Below are positions 46,710 to 59,130 of a stretch of 64,000 nucleotides of DNA, piece by piece. Location: NCBI RefSeq assembly GCF_963966145.1, contig NC_091048.1, positions 3,348,001-3,412,000 on the forward strand. Direction: 5' to 3'. The notes below the pieces were generated by a model, which saw only the letters and a program-made list of their open reading frames with translations, was not told where the DNA came from and did no database searches. The number at the start of each line of letters is the position of its first letter. Position 1 is the first letter of the stretch. Origin of the DNA: Tenebrio molitor. Lineage: Eukaryota > Arthropoda > Insecta > Coleoptera > Tenebrionidae. The position numbers were made by a program, and so were the translations under genes.

Positions 46710-47187
46710 TATACAAAGAAATGTATCACCATCTTGCACTTCCTCCACTGCCAGCATATAGTTGATGAAGCTGTTAAAGAAGAGGTTCAAAATTTAAGAG
46801 TAACAATTTCTAAAATACTATGAAATCTTTCGAAACTGAAGGTAAACTACGTTTCTTGAAAGAAAATTTTGGACACGCCCACGGTTCGTAGCAAATTACT
46901 CGTAGATCTGAGGAATTGTCTTTAGTAGAGTGCTTCAAGTTCATAGAATTATAGTCTATTGAATTCTGGAACAATTGAACATAAAGAATGAAGAAAAATG
47001 TTCCAATTGCTCTCTCTCCAAAAACTTACACTTCACAAATATTAAAAAAATTCCTCTACTAATAAACGATTTAGGTAAAATAATGCAATTTTTTTTCAGC
47101 AAAAAGAAATAGTAGTTTATTTAACGAGTTCAAGTGTAAATTGGGCTTTTTTTGGCATGAGTGGCCCACGAAAGAGTTGAATACAAC
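46710..47187. other. Intergenic stretch
   Basis: Nothing gene-like. 47100-47187 repeats, inverted, the flanks of the MITE pair at 63082-63650 (GTGTAAATTGGG..TTTTTTGGCA). Confidence 0.4.
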
Positions 47188-47337
47188 GTTTTTTTGTTCG
47201 ACGAGCCCCTTAAAGACTCAAAATCGCTCAAAATCTTTAAAATTAGCTTGACGTTTCATTTTGACAAGTTGTGCCATTTATCAAAATCCGTTCACACAGG
47301 AGAAAATTCTCAAATTTTGACAGTGTCGAACAAAAAA
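47188..47337. mobile_element. Short MITE, TTTTTGTTCGAC family
   Basis: About 150 bp; same ends and interior as 21262-21414. Confidence 0.88.
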
Positions 47338-48571
47338 TACATTTTCAGTTTTTTTTTTGTTATTAATGACGGTATTGTTGAGTTAATTTACAAGTACAAC
47401 AATATTTTTACGCTATTACCATAGCGGTTAATATAATCGTGACTGTTAACACCTTCATGCTAGGTCAACATGATTAATTGATTTTTATGTCTCATTTATT
47501 ATTTATTGTATTTTGTGTAGAAAAATCGACCCATTTAACCTTAATTTGATTATAACAATTTAAGTGATAATAGATCTGTATTCTTTGTTTCTGGAAACTG
47601 CTCTACATAAGGCAGTGTCATTTCAAATACACCCGAAATTAACACAATCATTTTTAACTGCCTTGAAATTATGCAAAAAAAAATACTTAAAAAATATTTT
47701 TTGACGCCGTGGCGAAACATTACTTAATCATATCATTTCCTCAATTGTAATAGTCATTGTAGTGTTGAAGGGGTGCGAAGAAAGATTCATTATCACGAAG
47801 AACAGTGCGTTCACCTTTCGGTGGACTACATAATCCGATTTATTTATAGCGTGTTTTCACGATACAAAAGGAAGAGGAATAACTGTAGTGTTGTTTAGAC
47901 TGAACGTTATCAAGATTAACGACATAAAGTTAACTTTATTTTATACAACAGAAAACGAGTTCCACGAAATATTCAGTGATTTGATGTTCGAGTCGTAGTT
48001 TGGAAAAAAAAATTGTTAAAGATAATTGTACGTTTAGTTCGACGAGTGAGAAATCTGTGTTAGATTAATCTCATCGATTATCGTCTGCGGTAGCCTCATG
48101 GTTGCCAACTTAAAGCGAAGTCATCAGTCACTAACTTCACACTAGTCCTGCACCTTTACTTCATAAATGAAATTCTACAAATAAAATTTTTAATGAGATT
48201 TATTAAAAAGTCACAATTCATTTATTAATATTAAGGAAGGGTATGCACAACATAATCAAACCTGCTTCCGGTGTTTCCGGATATTTTCCTGGACCGGCAA
48301 CGATGCTCTTAACATGGAATTTGATTTCAACGTTTTCGACTCACTTAAAAAATTAGCCAAAACGACATTTTCCACATTCCTTTCCGTCGTCCGTCTGTCG
48401 AACAAATTATATTTGATTTCGTAAAAACGAAAGAGACATGACCCGCAATTCATCAGGAGAAAAACCCGGACATTTACCGCTTCGATGTCCGGCTTTTTGT
48501 TGCAATGTATTGTGGGTTGCATTTTCTATTCCGTCGGGCTCATTATTCCTCGTAAATCACCCTGTATACTA
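47338..48571. other. Intergenic stretch
   Basis: No gene supported. 48500-48565 contains ATTGTGGGTTGCATTTT..TTCCGTCGGGC, also found near 34875-34910, and a lone CACCCTGTATAC end: parts of another interspersed repeat. Confidence 0.4.
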
Positions 48572-48898
48572 TCGGGCCTTCAATTAAATATATATTTAGA
48601 GTAGGCGTAGGCGACATTCTAATTCTGTCAACAGTGTAAAGTCAATTTTGTAGGTAACCAATTATTCTCCGGAGTTACACAGGTTACATAGTAAGCTTTT
48701 TCTCAATTTCATATTGTCATATTCCGTGGAGGGGGAATAGGGAGAATGCACTACAAAAATTACAAATATTTTCTAACCTAATTTTATTTCGTTAAAATGT
48801 CAGACGTTTCTTGTCATTTTCTACGCTGGAAAAATGTTGCAAACAATTAAATTTCCATAGGTTGCTCTAAATACTTATAAATTTATTTGAAGGCTCGT
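48572..48898. mobile_element. MITE, CGGGCCTTCAA type (intact copy)
   Basis: Ends CGGGCCTTCAATTAAATATA and complement ending 48898. 327 bp. A second copy at 56209-57584 is split by another element; this intact copy proves the nesting there. Confidence 0.88.
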
Positions 48899-50391
48899 TA
48901 TTTTATCTTCAAGCGCGGATCACAAAAAAAATCGGACATGAACTCATTTGTTTTCTTTTGCTGGAGTTACAGTAAAATGACAATTACAATTTTCAAATTT
49001 TAAGGTAACAATAATTCCTAGTTTGCTTTCATTTCAATTTTTCGTCAGATCCTAATCCTAGGTATACAATTAAATTCGTTATAACTTTAACCAACGTTGC
49101 AAGTTGCAATAGTTTACATGAAATGCCAATTGTCAAGACCTAAAGTGTGTTTCAAGTGATTATTGGAGCGTAGAGTTCAAGTAACGACATACGATTTCAG
49201 GTTCATGGATAACTCGATTACAAATTAATTTGATCGCTCTTTATTTTTGTGTCAGTCTTGATTTTCCACATATTTCGCAGTATGATATATTGGAATTTGT
49301 ATCAAGGTTTTATTCAATAAATTATCTATACTTAGATTTACAAAACAACAAACACATGTTCATACTTTTAGGCATTTTTATGCGTAGGTATATATTTTTA
49401 CTTTTACGCGCTATTAATAATTTATGGGACTTGTGTAATAAGCAATTTTGTCGTTTGTTATCTTGCATTAACTATTACCGTGAATTATTTTTTTTGTGTT
49501 CCATTACTGGTTTTCTGATTAAAGTGAATATCATGCAATAAAAGTAACGTAGATTACTGTCAAATTTTATTATTTCTAGTTATCGCAACCTTGCTTGCAC
49601 CTCTTGTTCAAATATTTTTATACATAAAAGTTCATTGCTACGTATTAAATTGTAGATTCGCTTAATACCAGAAAAATACTGCCCAACGTTCTCTACGTCC
49701 TTTTTTTTATATTTATTGTGTTAGACATCTATTTTTTTTAGACTAAATATACCAATTAAACTAAAAATTATGCAAGTTTTAGCTGTCACGTTACAGAAGT
49801 TTTGACCTTTTCCGGACGTCAGGAGACACGTGTTTTATACTCCATTAATTCCGGGGCAATTAAGAATTTCCGGGGGAGGTGGCAATCCTAGAAGTTCTAG
49901 TCTCCCTTAAGTAGAATTTCCTTTGGATGGTTTCACTTCAAGAAATCAAATAAATTTGCAAACCATACAAGTGCAACCATCACAACAAACACGTAATAAC
50001 CAGGGTGCCTATTTTACGCTACACACGCAAAGATGTACTTCATGGTTCCATTGTATCTCCCAATGGAGATAATATTCCATAGTAAAGTGATTTTAGGTGA
50101 ATGAGACGAAATTATATTTAATTTCCTATAACACAAAAAAAATATTTTCAATGGTATTCGTTTGTTTAATAATAACAACCAGGTAGCTGATTGAAAGATA
50201 ACCGTTTGGTTTGTATGTTTTACGAGCGAGATAACATCTACTGGAATTTTCCGGGATTTTGACCACCTAATAATTAGAAGTCTTTCGAAATTAATCTTTC
50301 GCTAGATCACAATTTGTCACCTTCACCCGAAAGTAACCACCGAAAGGTAAATTAAAAACATAAATCGATTGGAATTGCTATTTTTGCTATA
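48899..50391. other. Intergenic stretch
   Basis: No gene or repeat pair noticed. The plus-strand frame at 49230-49541 is AT-rich and not recognised. Confidence 0.4.
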
Positions 50392-51491
50392 CAGGGTGTC
50401 TCAGGTAAGACTTTCGAGCCTAATAAACAACTCAGTTTTTTCCAGCGGATTTTTGTGAAATTTAAAATGCAGATATTTTAGACGGTGAAGAATAAAATCC
50501 CATTAATACAATCACCCAAGTCTTAAAAACGTAATTTTTACAAGCCTTTTTAAAATGTTGAATTGATTAAGATTTATATCAAAAAATTGATCGTCAATTA
50601 AAAATGCTGTAAGGAGAAACTCGTCCTTGAAAGACGTCTGGTTTGCAAGAAAAAAGAAAAAACTGTGTTAAACGTGGCTGCAAATGCAAAAAACGTAGAC
50701 GCGTATGAAACAAACACGCCATTTTGCAGAATTTTGGTCATCCCTTTTCGCAGAAGCGCAGGTGACATATTTGACGTTTATCTTGCTAACCTTACAAACA
50801 CTTACAAAGTTAAAGACAACATTTGGACGTAATTTATTATACTGGATGCTTTAACTCTTCCATAAAGGACTAAAACACGATCGGAATATTTTACGAAGGT
50901 AATTTAGTTCACGTACGCTTCCTGTGTCTTCAAATAAATTGACGACTCTCTTAACCTTACATTTTGTAGAGTAAAGTTCTTACGACACTCTCCATAGGCA
51001 ATTTTTTTTCCTTTTTCAACAATATTGAAATTTCTGCTATTGTAGTCTATTTTTAGAGTATTTTCAATAATTTTATCACAATTTGACGTTTCTAATAACG
51101 CGCGCCCAATTTTGAGAGACTTTAAAGGGTGTACAAAATGTTGCTTGGCAATTAATCATCAATTGTTTCAAAAGGTAACTGCTCAAATACCTTTAAATTT
51201 TACATTAAATTTTTAACGACAAAATCTAATCTTTTCGTTGAATCAGACAAGTGATTTATTTAATTGTTTGTGTAGACCCCTATTTTTTAATGTTTAACAA
51301 TCTAATAATAATCGCGCATAATTTTCGATAAAGGAAACGTGTTAAAATTACTTACATTTTTTAACTTGAGGTAATTTTATTATTACTAATTGAACCTTCA
51401 CGGTCTAAAATATCTGCATTTTAAATTTCATAAAAATCCGTCTGCAAATAACCAAGATATTAGGCTCGAAAATCTTAACTGAGACACCCTG
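50392..51491. mobile_element. MITE-like element, CAGGGTGTCTCAG type
   Basis: 1100 bp with TA on both sides. Ends CAGGGTGTCTCAGGTAAGAC..TTCGAGCCTAAT and complement; arms continue with AAATTTAAAATGCAGATATT. No coding frame of note. Confidence 0.88.
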
Positions 51492-51533
51492 TATATAATT
51501 AATCAACTTAAGTACATACACAATATTTTTGTT

Positions 51534-52840
51534 TTACAATACAAAAATTTCCGATAATAATGCGGAATCTGGAAAAGTGCCCCGAATGCTTGCAGCGTTT
51601 CCACGTTGAATGGCAAGGGAAATCCTCTCAAAAAGGAATTTCTTTGATTTTGAATCGCCTGATTCCGCAAAAAGTCGGTTTCCGATGGCATTAATGAAAT
51701 TGATGGGTTACTTTGCACCAAGGGCCTAAGGTTTCAAAGGCTAAACCTTTAAATATGTAATTTGATGAAATAATTGAACTATATTTGCTATGTTTGCGTT
51801 TGCAAGCCATTTCAGCGGCAAAACCTGAAACTTCAGAAGTTTTCAAAACGTAACTGTCTGCAAGTGTATCTACAATAGTAACGTTTCAAACTAAAGGTTC
51901 ACCTTTAATCCATGGTACTAAAGTCATCCCATCTGGGCGTTTTCCATCATCCCGAGACAGTCCATTTGGTTCTAAAGTTGAATTAACATGAATAGAAATC
52001 AAAGGCCGGTTGATAACAGAATTAATTTCAGTGTGTCTGGAAAATCTACCACTGCTTTTGGAACAACTTAGACCGTGGATACCAATTTCGTCAACTTTCC
52101 CATTGCATTTGCAAATATAAGGTGTACAAAAATTACAACCCAATCTTAAACCAATACAAACTTGGAAAGAAGTGTTATCTAAAAGAGTACCAATATTAGA
52201 AGGTATTGCATGCAAGATCCTGATTCTCTGTATTGCAAAGCCTTTAAACGAGCCAAGTCTCTAGATGAAATAAAGATTAAGTCATTGGCAATTATTCCTT
52301 TGATATTAATATTATCCCAATTCTTCTGAAATTGTGGGATTGTTGGTCTTTCGTTCTCATTTTCTACATCCCAGACTGCTGAAGCTTCATCATAATGGTG
52401 AATAATAAGTTCATTATCCTTTGAATTTAGTAATAGGGAAACAAGTTTTTTAACACCATGAATTGAAGATAAAAAAGCAGGGAGGCAAATATCGGAAATG
52501 CAGCGAATTCCGAGTCCATCAAATCGGTAAAGTGGACTGACACCATTGTAAATCAGTTAAACGTAAATTAAGTATTCTTTCAAAAGAAGATTTTAAAGAT
52601 GGATCAGTTGAATTAACATAATTAGAAATTTTCCAAAATGGAGTTGTTCTTAATATGTAAAAAATTGAAAAAACAGTTCTTGATTAAAGTATAAGCCACG
52701 TGTCTGCTAAGAAGTTCAGCTTTGTGTAAAAGATTTTCAACTGTACTGATAGTTTTTTCAATAGTGTATTTGAAACCTTAATCAAAGATTGGAGAGCCTA
52801 AAAGAGATAAACTTCCTCGGTCACAAATTTTAATACCTGG
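51534..52840 (-). pseudogene. Second RT family: RT C-terminal part plus PD..D nuclease-like domain, decayed
   Basis: Minus strand, read across frameshifts. From about 52840: RGSLSLLGSPIF, LLHKAELLSRHVAYTLIKNC, ILRTTPFWKISNYVNSTDPS, LRLTDLQWCQSTLP, FDGLGIRCISDICLPAFLSS, FQKNWDNINI. Then the frame at 52215-51886: GLRLGCNFCTPYICKCNGKV, a cysteine cluster, GIHGLSCSKSSGRFSRH and DGKRPDGMTLVPWIKGEPLV followed by stop-NVTIVDTLADSYV. It ends in a shifted frame with FLFERISLAIQRGNAASIRG and TAA at 51534. The RPDG..WDVT pattern, with W here changed to a stop, is typical of the C terminus of a widespread animal RT-associated family and looks like a PD-(D/E)xK core (inference). Truncated at its 5' end. 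Non-functional. Confidence 0.82.
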
Positions 52841-53782
52841 TGCTAAATTTTATGACTTTTAAATCTGTCTTCAGAACAGCAAAAGAAAATTATTTTTGGT
52901 TGCAATTTGCAATTATCTCTTGTCACCACAATGAAACACTTTTAAGTAAATACACATGTTCGCTGTTTTGTCGCGGCGCTGTTAGGTCTCCGGGCCGTTT
53001 TATCGCGCGCTGCTTTGTTGCGCTATTTTAAATTATAAGAATTATTTTATCCCCGTCTTCTCTACTGTTCCTTAGAGAAAATGAGTTTTTTTTCCTTCAT
53101 TTAACGTATTTAACGAATGCAATAGATTTTTAATAATATTTGAAAATGTCTCTCGTGTGCAACGATTTTATTATTAATTTTAATTAAACGTAAAATCTGC
53201 CATTATAATTCGACTTTTCTACTACTCCCCCCTTACATTCTTCAATCATGAAATAAAAGACTCATCAAAGAAAGTAATAAAATATTCACCACTACCACCT
53301 TTTCGTGGATACTCTATTATAGATTCATAAAGGATCGGTAACGGTAATCAAATTGTCATTATGAACCTTTCGTGAATGATGTGTTAAAGAAGATTTTATT
53401 TATTCTGTCAAGAACGCTATTCTACACTTTTAAATAAATAACTTTATCGACGCCACTTCCTTAACCCTTAATAACTTACGTACCACGAATAATAAACAAT
53501 TTATTCTTAATCTTAATACAAGTTATCCTGTCTACTGAATGAGCCATTCGGCATATGATTCATCTTAATAAATACTGCAAATCTACTTGTTCTAATGACA
53601 ATTGAACAGCATTATCTACTTAGATTCTAAGTGTTTACGATTGTGAAATGATTTATTTTGGGCAGCCTTCAAAAGATAAGTAAAAATATTGCAAAAATAG
53701 AAAGACACTGCGTAAATACTCTGATACACTTATTCCATTTGTAACACACCGATCTACCTTCGATATTTTAAACAACTCCTCA
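52841..53782. other. Intergenic stretch and 3' flank of tetraspanin B
   Basis: No gene seen; the tetraspanin B 3' UTR probably falls in the right part. Confidence 0.4.
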
Positions 53783-54701
53783 TCATTCTTTATTTTTAAT
53801 GGCGGATGCCAACCAGCAGGCGAGAATTATTCCAATAACCTGTAACAAAAAATTGAATCAATCAGGTTTCTAATCACCGCAAAATTTTTGAACCTCAATA
53901 AACGCGATGCCAATCCCGACACCAATCAAGATCTTTGCCGAAGACTCTGCTTTGGCTTGCAACTGGTAGAAGCATCCGTCTTGATACATGATACCATCTT
54001 CCGGTTTGGCCGCCTGACAGTGGAAGGATTCAGGTGGGGGCGCTCCTTCTCTGGTGGGATGGCAGCAAGACATGGGCCGAGCATTTTCCGGCCAATCCGT
54101 AGGACCTTCCACTCCACAACACATCAACTAAATTCAAGCTTGTGAGCGTTGACAGACAAATTGACCACCAAGTGACTCACTTTAGTCTGAATCCTGTTCC
54201 AAGCATCTCTGTCTGTTCTGCTGTTCTCGAATCGTTTCATCGAGCTCTTCATCAGGTCTTTCATGGTCATCTGGAAGTCGTTCTTGTACACGGCGGCAGC
54301 AATACCGACAGCTAGCTCGATTATCAAGATGATCAGGAGACACACAGCGAACTGAAACAAGTCATTTAGAAGAAGTTTCCTGTTGGGAGTGGTTCTTACG
54401 GCCATCAACATGTAGTAGGACTCGCGGATGGCTCCGTAACATCCCAAGGAAGCAACAAGGAAGACGATACATCCTGTTACTATCAGGACAACCGGCGGTG
54501 CCAGGATTCGGCCCTCCATGAAGTCACTGAACTCCCCCACATCCGACAGAACTAACGCACCAGCAACTATCAGACCGATCCCGGAGATCTGGAAGGTTCT
54601 AAATTGTGAGGAGATAGACCAAGTGCTGGACAACTGACCGCAAACACTAAATTAAAAGTAAACAAGATGTATTTGATAACGCTGAGCTCGCAGGACTGCA
54701 T
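53783..54701 (-). CDS. Tetraspanin B (Tsp42E/CD63-like), compact paralogue
   Basis: Five exons on the minus strand: 54701-54639 (MQSCELSVIKYILFTFNLVF), 54588-54400 (ISGIGLIVAGALVLSDVGEF..), 54351-54181 (FAVCLLIILIIELAVGIAAA), 54127-53894 (LMCCGVEGPTDW..MSCC..) and 53839-53783 (VIGIILACWLASAIKNKE). Lengths 63/189/171/234/57 nt, against 63/189/171/228/66 in tetraspanin A, with every junction at the same place; 237 aa. Introns are only 40-54 bp. The large loop carries CCG, a CC pair and two more cysteines and is longer in its proline-rich middle (PTREGAPPPES). TM4 is ILIGVGIGIAFIEVIGIILA. The donor of exon 4 (GTTCAA) is weak. Same strand as tetraspanin A, 10 kb upstream of it: a tandem duplicate. 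Confidence 0.95.
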
Positions 54702-56208
54702 GTTGAAGCTCTTCTGGACTTTTCACCACTAACTCGAGCCTAAAGGGATCGGACACGGTTGATTAACTTTTAGAATCGCATTGACAAGTCTCATTGGTCA
54801 GTTTTGTTTTGAGTGGTGGTTCGTTATGGTAACGCTGGACTCTGGGCGCTTTCTTGGTTGACCTTTTGATGAATATGCCAGATCTTATCTTGGAACAAAT
54901 TTCAGTTTTTGCCATGTAATTTGTGGCTCTTTCAAGTGTACGACTATTAAATGGAAAAAATGTTCGACAAGTGGCAATTGCCAGAAGACACACTGACAAA
55001 AGCGTGGAACTGTTGGTCCAGCTCGAAAATCTTTCACTCAGAAATTTTTTAATCATATGGTGCAACTTCTTGGCTTACACCATGGCTGCAAATGTTAACA
55101 AGCTTGTCTAGTAGATTGTATGTTGCGTGTTTGGCCGAAGGAAAAGTCACGAAAACCCTTGGTTTCGCGTCGGGTAAGGTCAAGAAACAAATGTGACAGT
55201 TTGTTAACCCCGATCGATTGTGCTCTCGTCGATCTGATTGATGACTTCGCAGGTCAATATTAATTGGTTGTGAAAATGCGAAAAAAATTGTTCTGGGGTA
55301 AAATCTTGAGCAGACGTGGCAAGGACGAGTATTAGTCACGAATGTGTTCGATGCATTCTGCTGAATTAGGTCATCGCCTGTAAAAAGAACAAAGGCTAAG
55401 GTATATGTAGGACAAGTGTCGCATACGAAATTCTTGCGTTCGTTGTGACAAGAGGATCGATAATGGTAAAGCAAATAACAAAGTATCAGCTTAATTCGAC
55501 TTCTCTTTGTGTCCAATTTTAACGCCGGCTGGTGAATTATTGATTTTATAAACAACTGCTTCCAAGAAATTCAATTCCTTCCAAGAATAGTTAGATCATG
55601 TTTATTCCAAAAATTTAATTACACGGGATGTCAAGATTAATTATGTCTGGAAATTTCTTTCACCTTTCAACTACATATTTTGGAAAACTAAAAATAGATG
55701 TATGTACCTACGAAAAACGCATTTTCTTCTTGGCCAAGACACTGCTTGATGATGCAAAAAAGATAAAGAATCTGTTTCAGGACGAAGCAAAGAACAAGTA
55801 GGTCACTTCGTTCAAAGTTGAAATAAATATGCGCTTAGTTTGCATGTCCTTTGTGTTGGTTTTCTTCAATGTATCTCATTTAGATTGCAGTTGTGTACAT
55901 AGTGCTCCAATAAAAAATTTGTTCTACTTTTTCAAAAAGGTATTTTTGTTTTTATAAGAAAATTTTGCGAACAAGTTTTGTGCTCATTTGTGTTTCAGAT
56001 TTTATTGGCATTACATATTATTCGACAGACAAATTCAAGCAAAACGTAGGAGGAAACTTAATTAATTAATTAATTGATAATTAATTAATAAAAAGTTAGG
56101 TTAGGTTAACAGTTTGTTTTTGGATTTCAAATCCTATAAAGTTACAAAAAAAGATTCATACTAACACAATGTCTTGTAAAATCTACAATCTATACTCAAG
56201 CTAACCAA
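54702..56208. other. Upstream region of tetraspanin B
   Basis: Less AT-rich than the background up to about 55560. Long open frames exist (minus 55049-55555, 168 aa) but match nothing I know and have no exon context, so no gene is called. 56060-56100 is an (AATT)n-like run. Confidence 0.4.
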
Positions 56209-57584
56209 CGGGCCTTCAAATAAATTTATATTTAGAGCAACCTATGGAAATTCAATTGTTTGCAACATTTTTCCAGCGTAGAAAATGACACAAGAAACGT
56301 CTGACATTTTAACGAAATAAAATTAGGTTAGAAAATATTTTTAATTTTTGTAGTGCATTCCCCCTATTCCCCCTCCACGGAATATAACAATATGAAATTG
56401 GGAAAAAGCTTACTATGTAACCGTTGTAACTGCGGAGAATAATTGGTTACCTACAAAAATTTCTTTACACTGGTAACAGAATTAGAATGTCGCCTACACC
56501 TACTCTAAATATACCGGGTGATTCAGATTGGTATTCGCGCCCCTATATCTTTTTTATTTTAAGAAAAAAGTATAGCAAACCATATATATTTGTAAATCGC
56601 TTATGAAACTACAATAGATGACGTTGTCAAAACTTCCTTACGATGACATATGTCAAAGTTAAGACAGTCAACTTTTTTTTTTAAATAGTACACTATACAT
56701 TTCTTAGCATATTCTTGTAAAGCTTTTTTTTATACATTTGAATATGTAAAAAAAGTTGACACTTACATCAGAAAAAAATCGAGAAAAAAAATAAAATATG
56801 ATTTAATTTATTCGAAAGTGTTATTTTCAAAAAAGAGCTAGTTAGCCATGGAGACAATTGAATTTTGACATTAATAGCGTCAATTATTAAAGTACCTACA
56901 TTTAAATAAATAGCTATGTTATAACCTGCATTTAAATAAATAACCTAACTTCTTCCTGACTATACCGCTTTGAATGCATACACATGAAATTTTTTTAGCT
57001 ATGTAATTCTTAAAATAATGAGATGCAGGGAACCAACATAACGCGAATTTAGCATAGTAAATTCAGTATGGATTTGGTATTTCGTCCGAGTCTCAGTTTT
57101 CTGTCCGAGGCGCACCCGAGGCTGAAAACAAACAAGGTCAAATAATTTTATTTCTTGGCTACGTGGTAGTCTTGTAAATACTAAATAGTGACATTCAAGG
57201 AACAACATAATGCGAATTTACAAATGGTTGGCTAACTAGCTCTTTTTAGAATATAACGCTTTCGAATAAATTAAATCATATTTTATTTTTTTTCTCGATT
57301 TTTTTCTGATGTAAGTGTCAACTTTTTTTACACATTCAAATGTAGAAAAAAAAGCTTTACAAGAATAGGCTAAGAAATGTATAGTGTACTATTTAAAAAA
57401 AAAAGTTGACTGTCTTAAACTTTGACATATGTCATCGTAGAGAAGATTTGACAACATCATCTATTGTAGTTTCACAAGCGATTTACAAATATATATGGTT
57501 TGCTATACTTTTTTCTTAAAACAAAAAAGATGTAGGGGCGCGAATACCAATCTGAATCACCCGGTATATTTATTTGAAGGCCTG
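56209..57584. mobile_element. MITE of the CGGGCCTTCAA type, split by a nested element
   Basis: Left part 56209-56513 is a reversed relative of 48572-48898. The last 20 bases of the element (TATATTTATTTGAAGGCC) appear at 57565-57584, after the nested insert. Confidence 0.88.
56514..57564. mobile_element. Nested long-TIR element, CCGGGTGATTCAGATTGG type
   Basis: 1051 bp between TA at 56512-56513 and 57565-57566. Arms of about 310 bp each (blocks CGCCCCTATATCTTTTT, GCAAACCATATATATTTGTA, TGTCAACTTTTTTTACA). The middle of about 420 bp holds no recognised coding sequence. Confidence 0.92.
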
Positions 57585-57814
57585 ATATATTCAAGTTAAC
57601 TCGGCATTTCATATTCTGGAATACTCTGATGAGAAGGTTTGGTACAACACTTGCACATTTGTGTTTAATTTTCAGTTTTAAATCGTCAATTATTAGACAT
57701 TCACGATCTTTTTGGGACCGAGTTGGTTATGGCCATCTAGTAATTTTGTTGGCAGTACCTCGGTGGTAACTAAATTCCCTAAAGGAAATTAACACTTTTT
57801 GTGTTAGGTTAGGC

Positions 57815-58074
57815 CGTGGAGGGAGAAAAGACTGGAGATGGCATTTCCTATGCTTCCCATGTTAAAAATCCGAACCCTCTAAAAGCACGTGCAACAACCT
57901 TTTATGACCCAGTCCACAATGCGCTAGATAAAGAAGCACAATGCGCCTGGAAGGAAGGCGAAGGAAGCTATTGGCCTAGCGTCTATATTCAGAAACCTTT
58001 TATGACTCTATAGTTTTCGCGGGCCGGTACACTTATTTGAATTAGTGCCATCTCCAGTCTTTTCTCCCTCCACG
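57815..58074. mobile_element. hAT-type MITE with perfect 8-bp target duplication
   Basis: 260 bp. Perfect inverted ends of 29 bp beginning CGTGGAGGGAGAAAAGACTG. GGTTAGGC directly flanks both sides (57807-57814 and 58075-58082). An 8-bp duplication points to the hAT superfamily (known). A 65-aa frame inside is probably chance. Confidence 0.95.
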
Positions 58075-58200
58075 GGTTAGGCTGTTTTCAGTTTAAGGTT
58101 ATATTTTCTGAATAGGTACATTGTTGCCGGATCTCTTAAATCTGGTCTGTTCTTTTTAAATTGAAGGTTGCATCGTTTAATGGAAATTATTTGTCATATA

Positions 58201-58702
58201 CAGGGTGTCTGAGCTAAGACTTTCGAGCCTAATATCTCGGTTATTTGCCAACGGATTTTTATGAAATTTAAAATGCAGATATTTTAGACTGTGAAGGTTT
58301 AATTAGTACTTAATAATAAAATCACCTGAAGTTAAAAAATGTAATTTTAACACATGTTTTCTTTATGCGCGATTATTATCAGATTGTTAAACATTAAAAA
58401 ATAGGGCTCTACACAAACAATTAAGTAAATCACTTGTCTGATTCAACGAAAAGATTAGATTTTGTTGGCGTACATTTTATAAAACATGATATACATCGTA
58501 CAAGGATGTATTTTTAAAATGTGCAGAAATTTTACCTACGGGATTGTAGGACAACATAGAAAACTAAAAGCAATTTAAAAAAATTGTGGCTCAAAAAATT
58601 AATGTCATTTTATTTTTTGACATAGAATTTTTTAAATATTTTTTCCGAGTTCTACATGAAGCTCGTGATTAAAATATCTGCACAATTTTCAAAATCACCC
58701 TG
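58201..58702. mobile_element. Chimeric CAGGGTG MITE
   Basis: TA-flanked. The left part (to about 58464) matches one end of the 50392-51491 family; the right part matches the right side of the 46223-46709 family (TGGCGTACATTT..ATGAAGC). Ends CAGGGTGTCTGAG and complement of CAGGGTGATTTTG share only the first few bases. Confidence 0.82.
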
Positions 58703-59130
58703 TATAATCTGTTTTATTATCGAAGAACCCGAACATGTTGATTTAGTTTTATAATAATAAAATTTTACTAAATTCAGGCAATTTAGTGATGTCTATTATC
58801 TACACCTGTCAACGAATGTCCTTGAAAGCATGCATACTCGAATTTCAAATTTGAACATGTTATTAAAAATGTCTCGCAAAGTGAGACATTTATTAAACTC
58901 TCAAATTAGTAGTTATTAACTTTATTAACATGCTGCGCTACTAATATCTGTAATAACCTCAATTTTTATATGATGAGATTTTTCACCCTAAAAAAAAATG
59001 TAGGTCAAAAGTGTACAATGTTGCCAGCTCTATTTTGGGTGTAAATTGCGTTGTTGGTGTTTCTTTGATTAAAAAAAAACAGATATGTGGTCTGTGTGGG
59101 AGCTAATCAAACGATCGTCACAATAGTATA
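58703..59130. other. Intergenic stretch
   Basis: Nothing gene-like seen. Confidence 0.4.

Noticed and set aside
55049..55555. 168-aa minus-strand frame upstream of tetraspanin B
   Set aside because: Not AT-driven, so it was considered, but it matches nothing known and has no clear splice partners or poly(A) signal.
57816..58013. 65-aa plus-strand frame in the hAT MITE
   Set aside because: Starts inside the terminal inverted repeat, and no transposase motif is present; a chance frame in a non-autonomous element.
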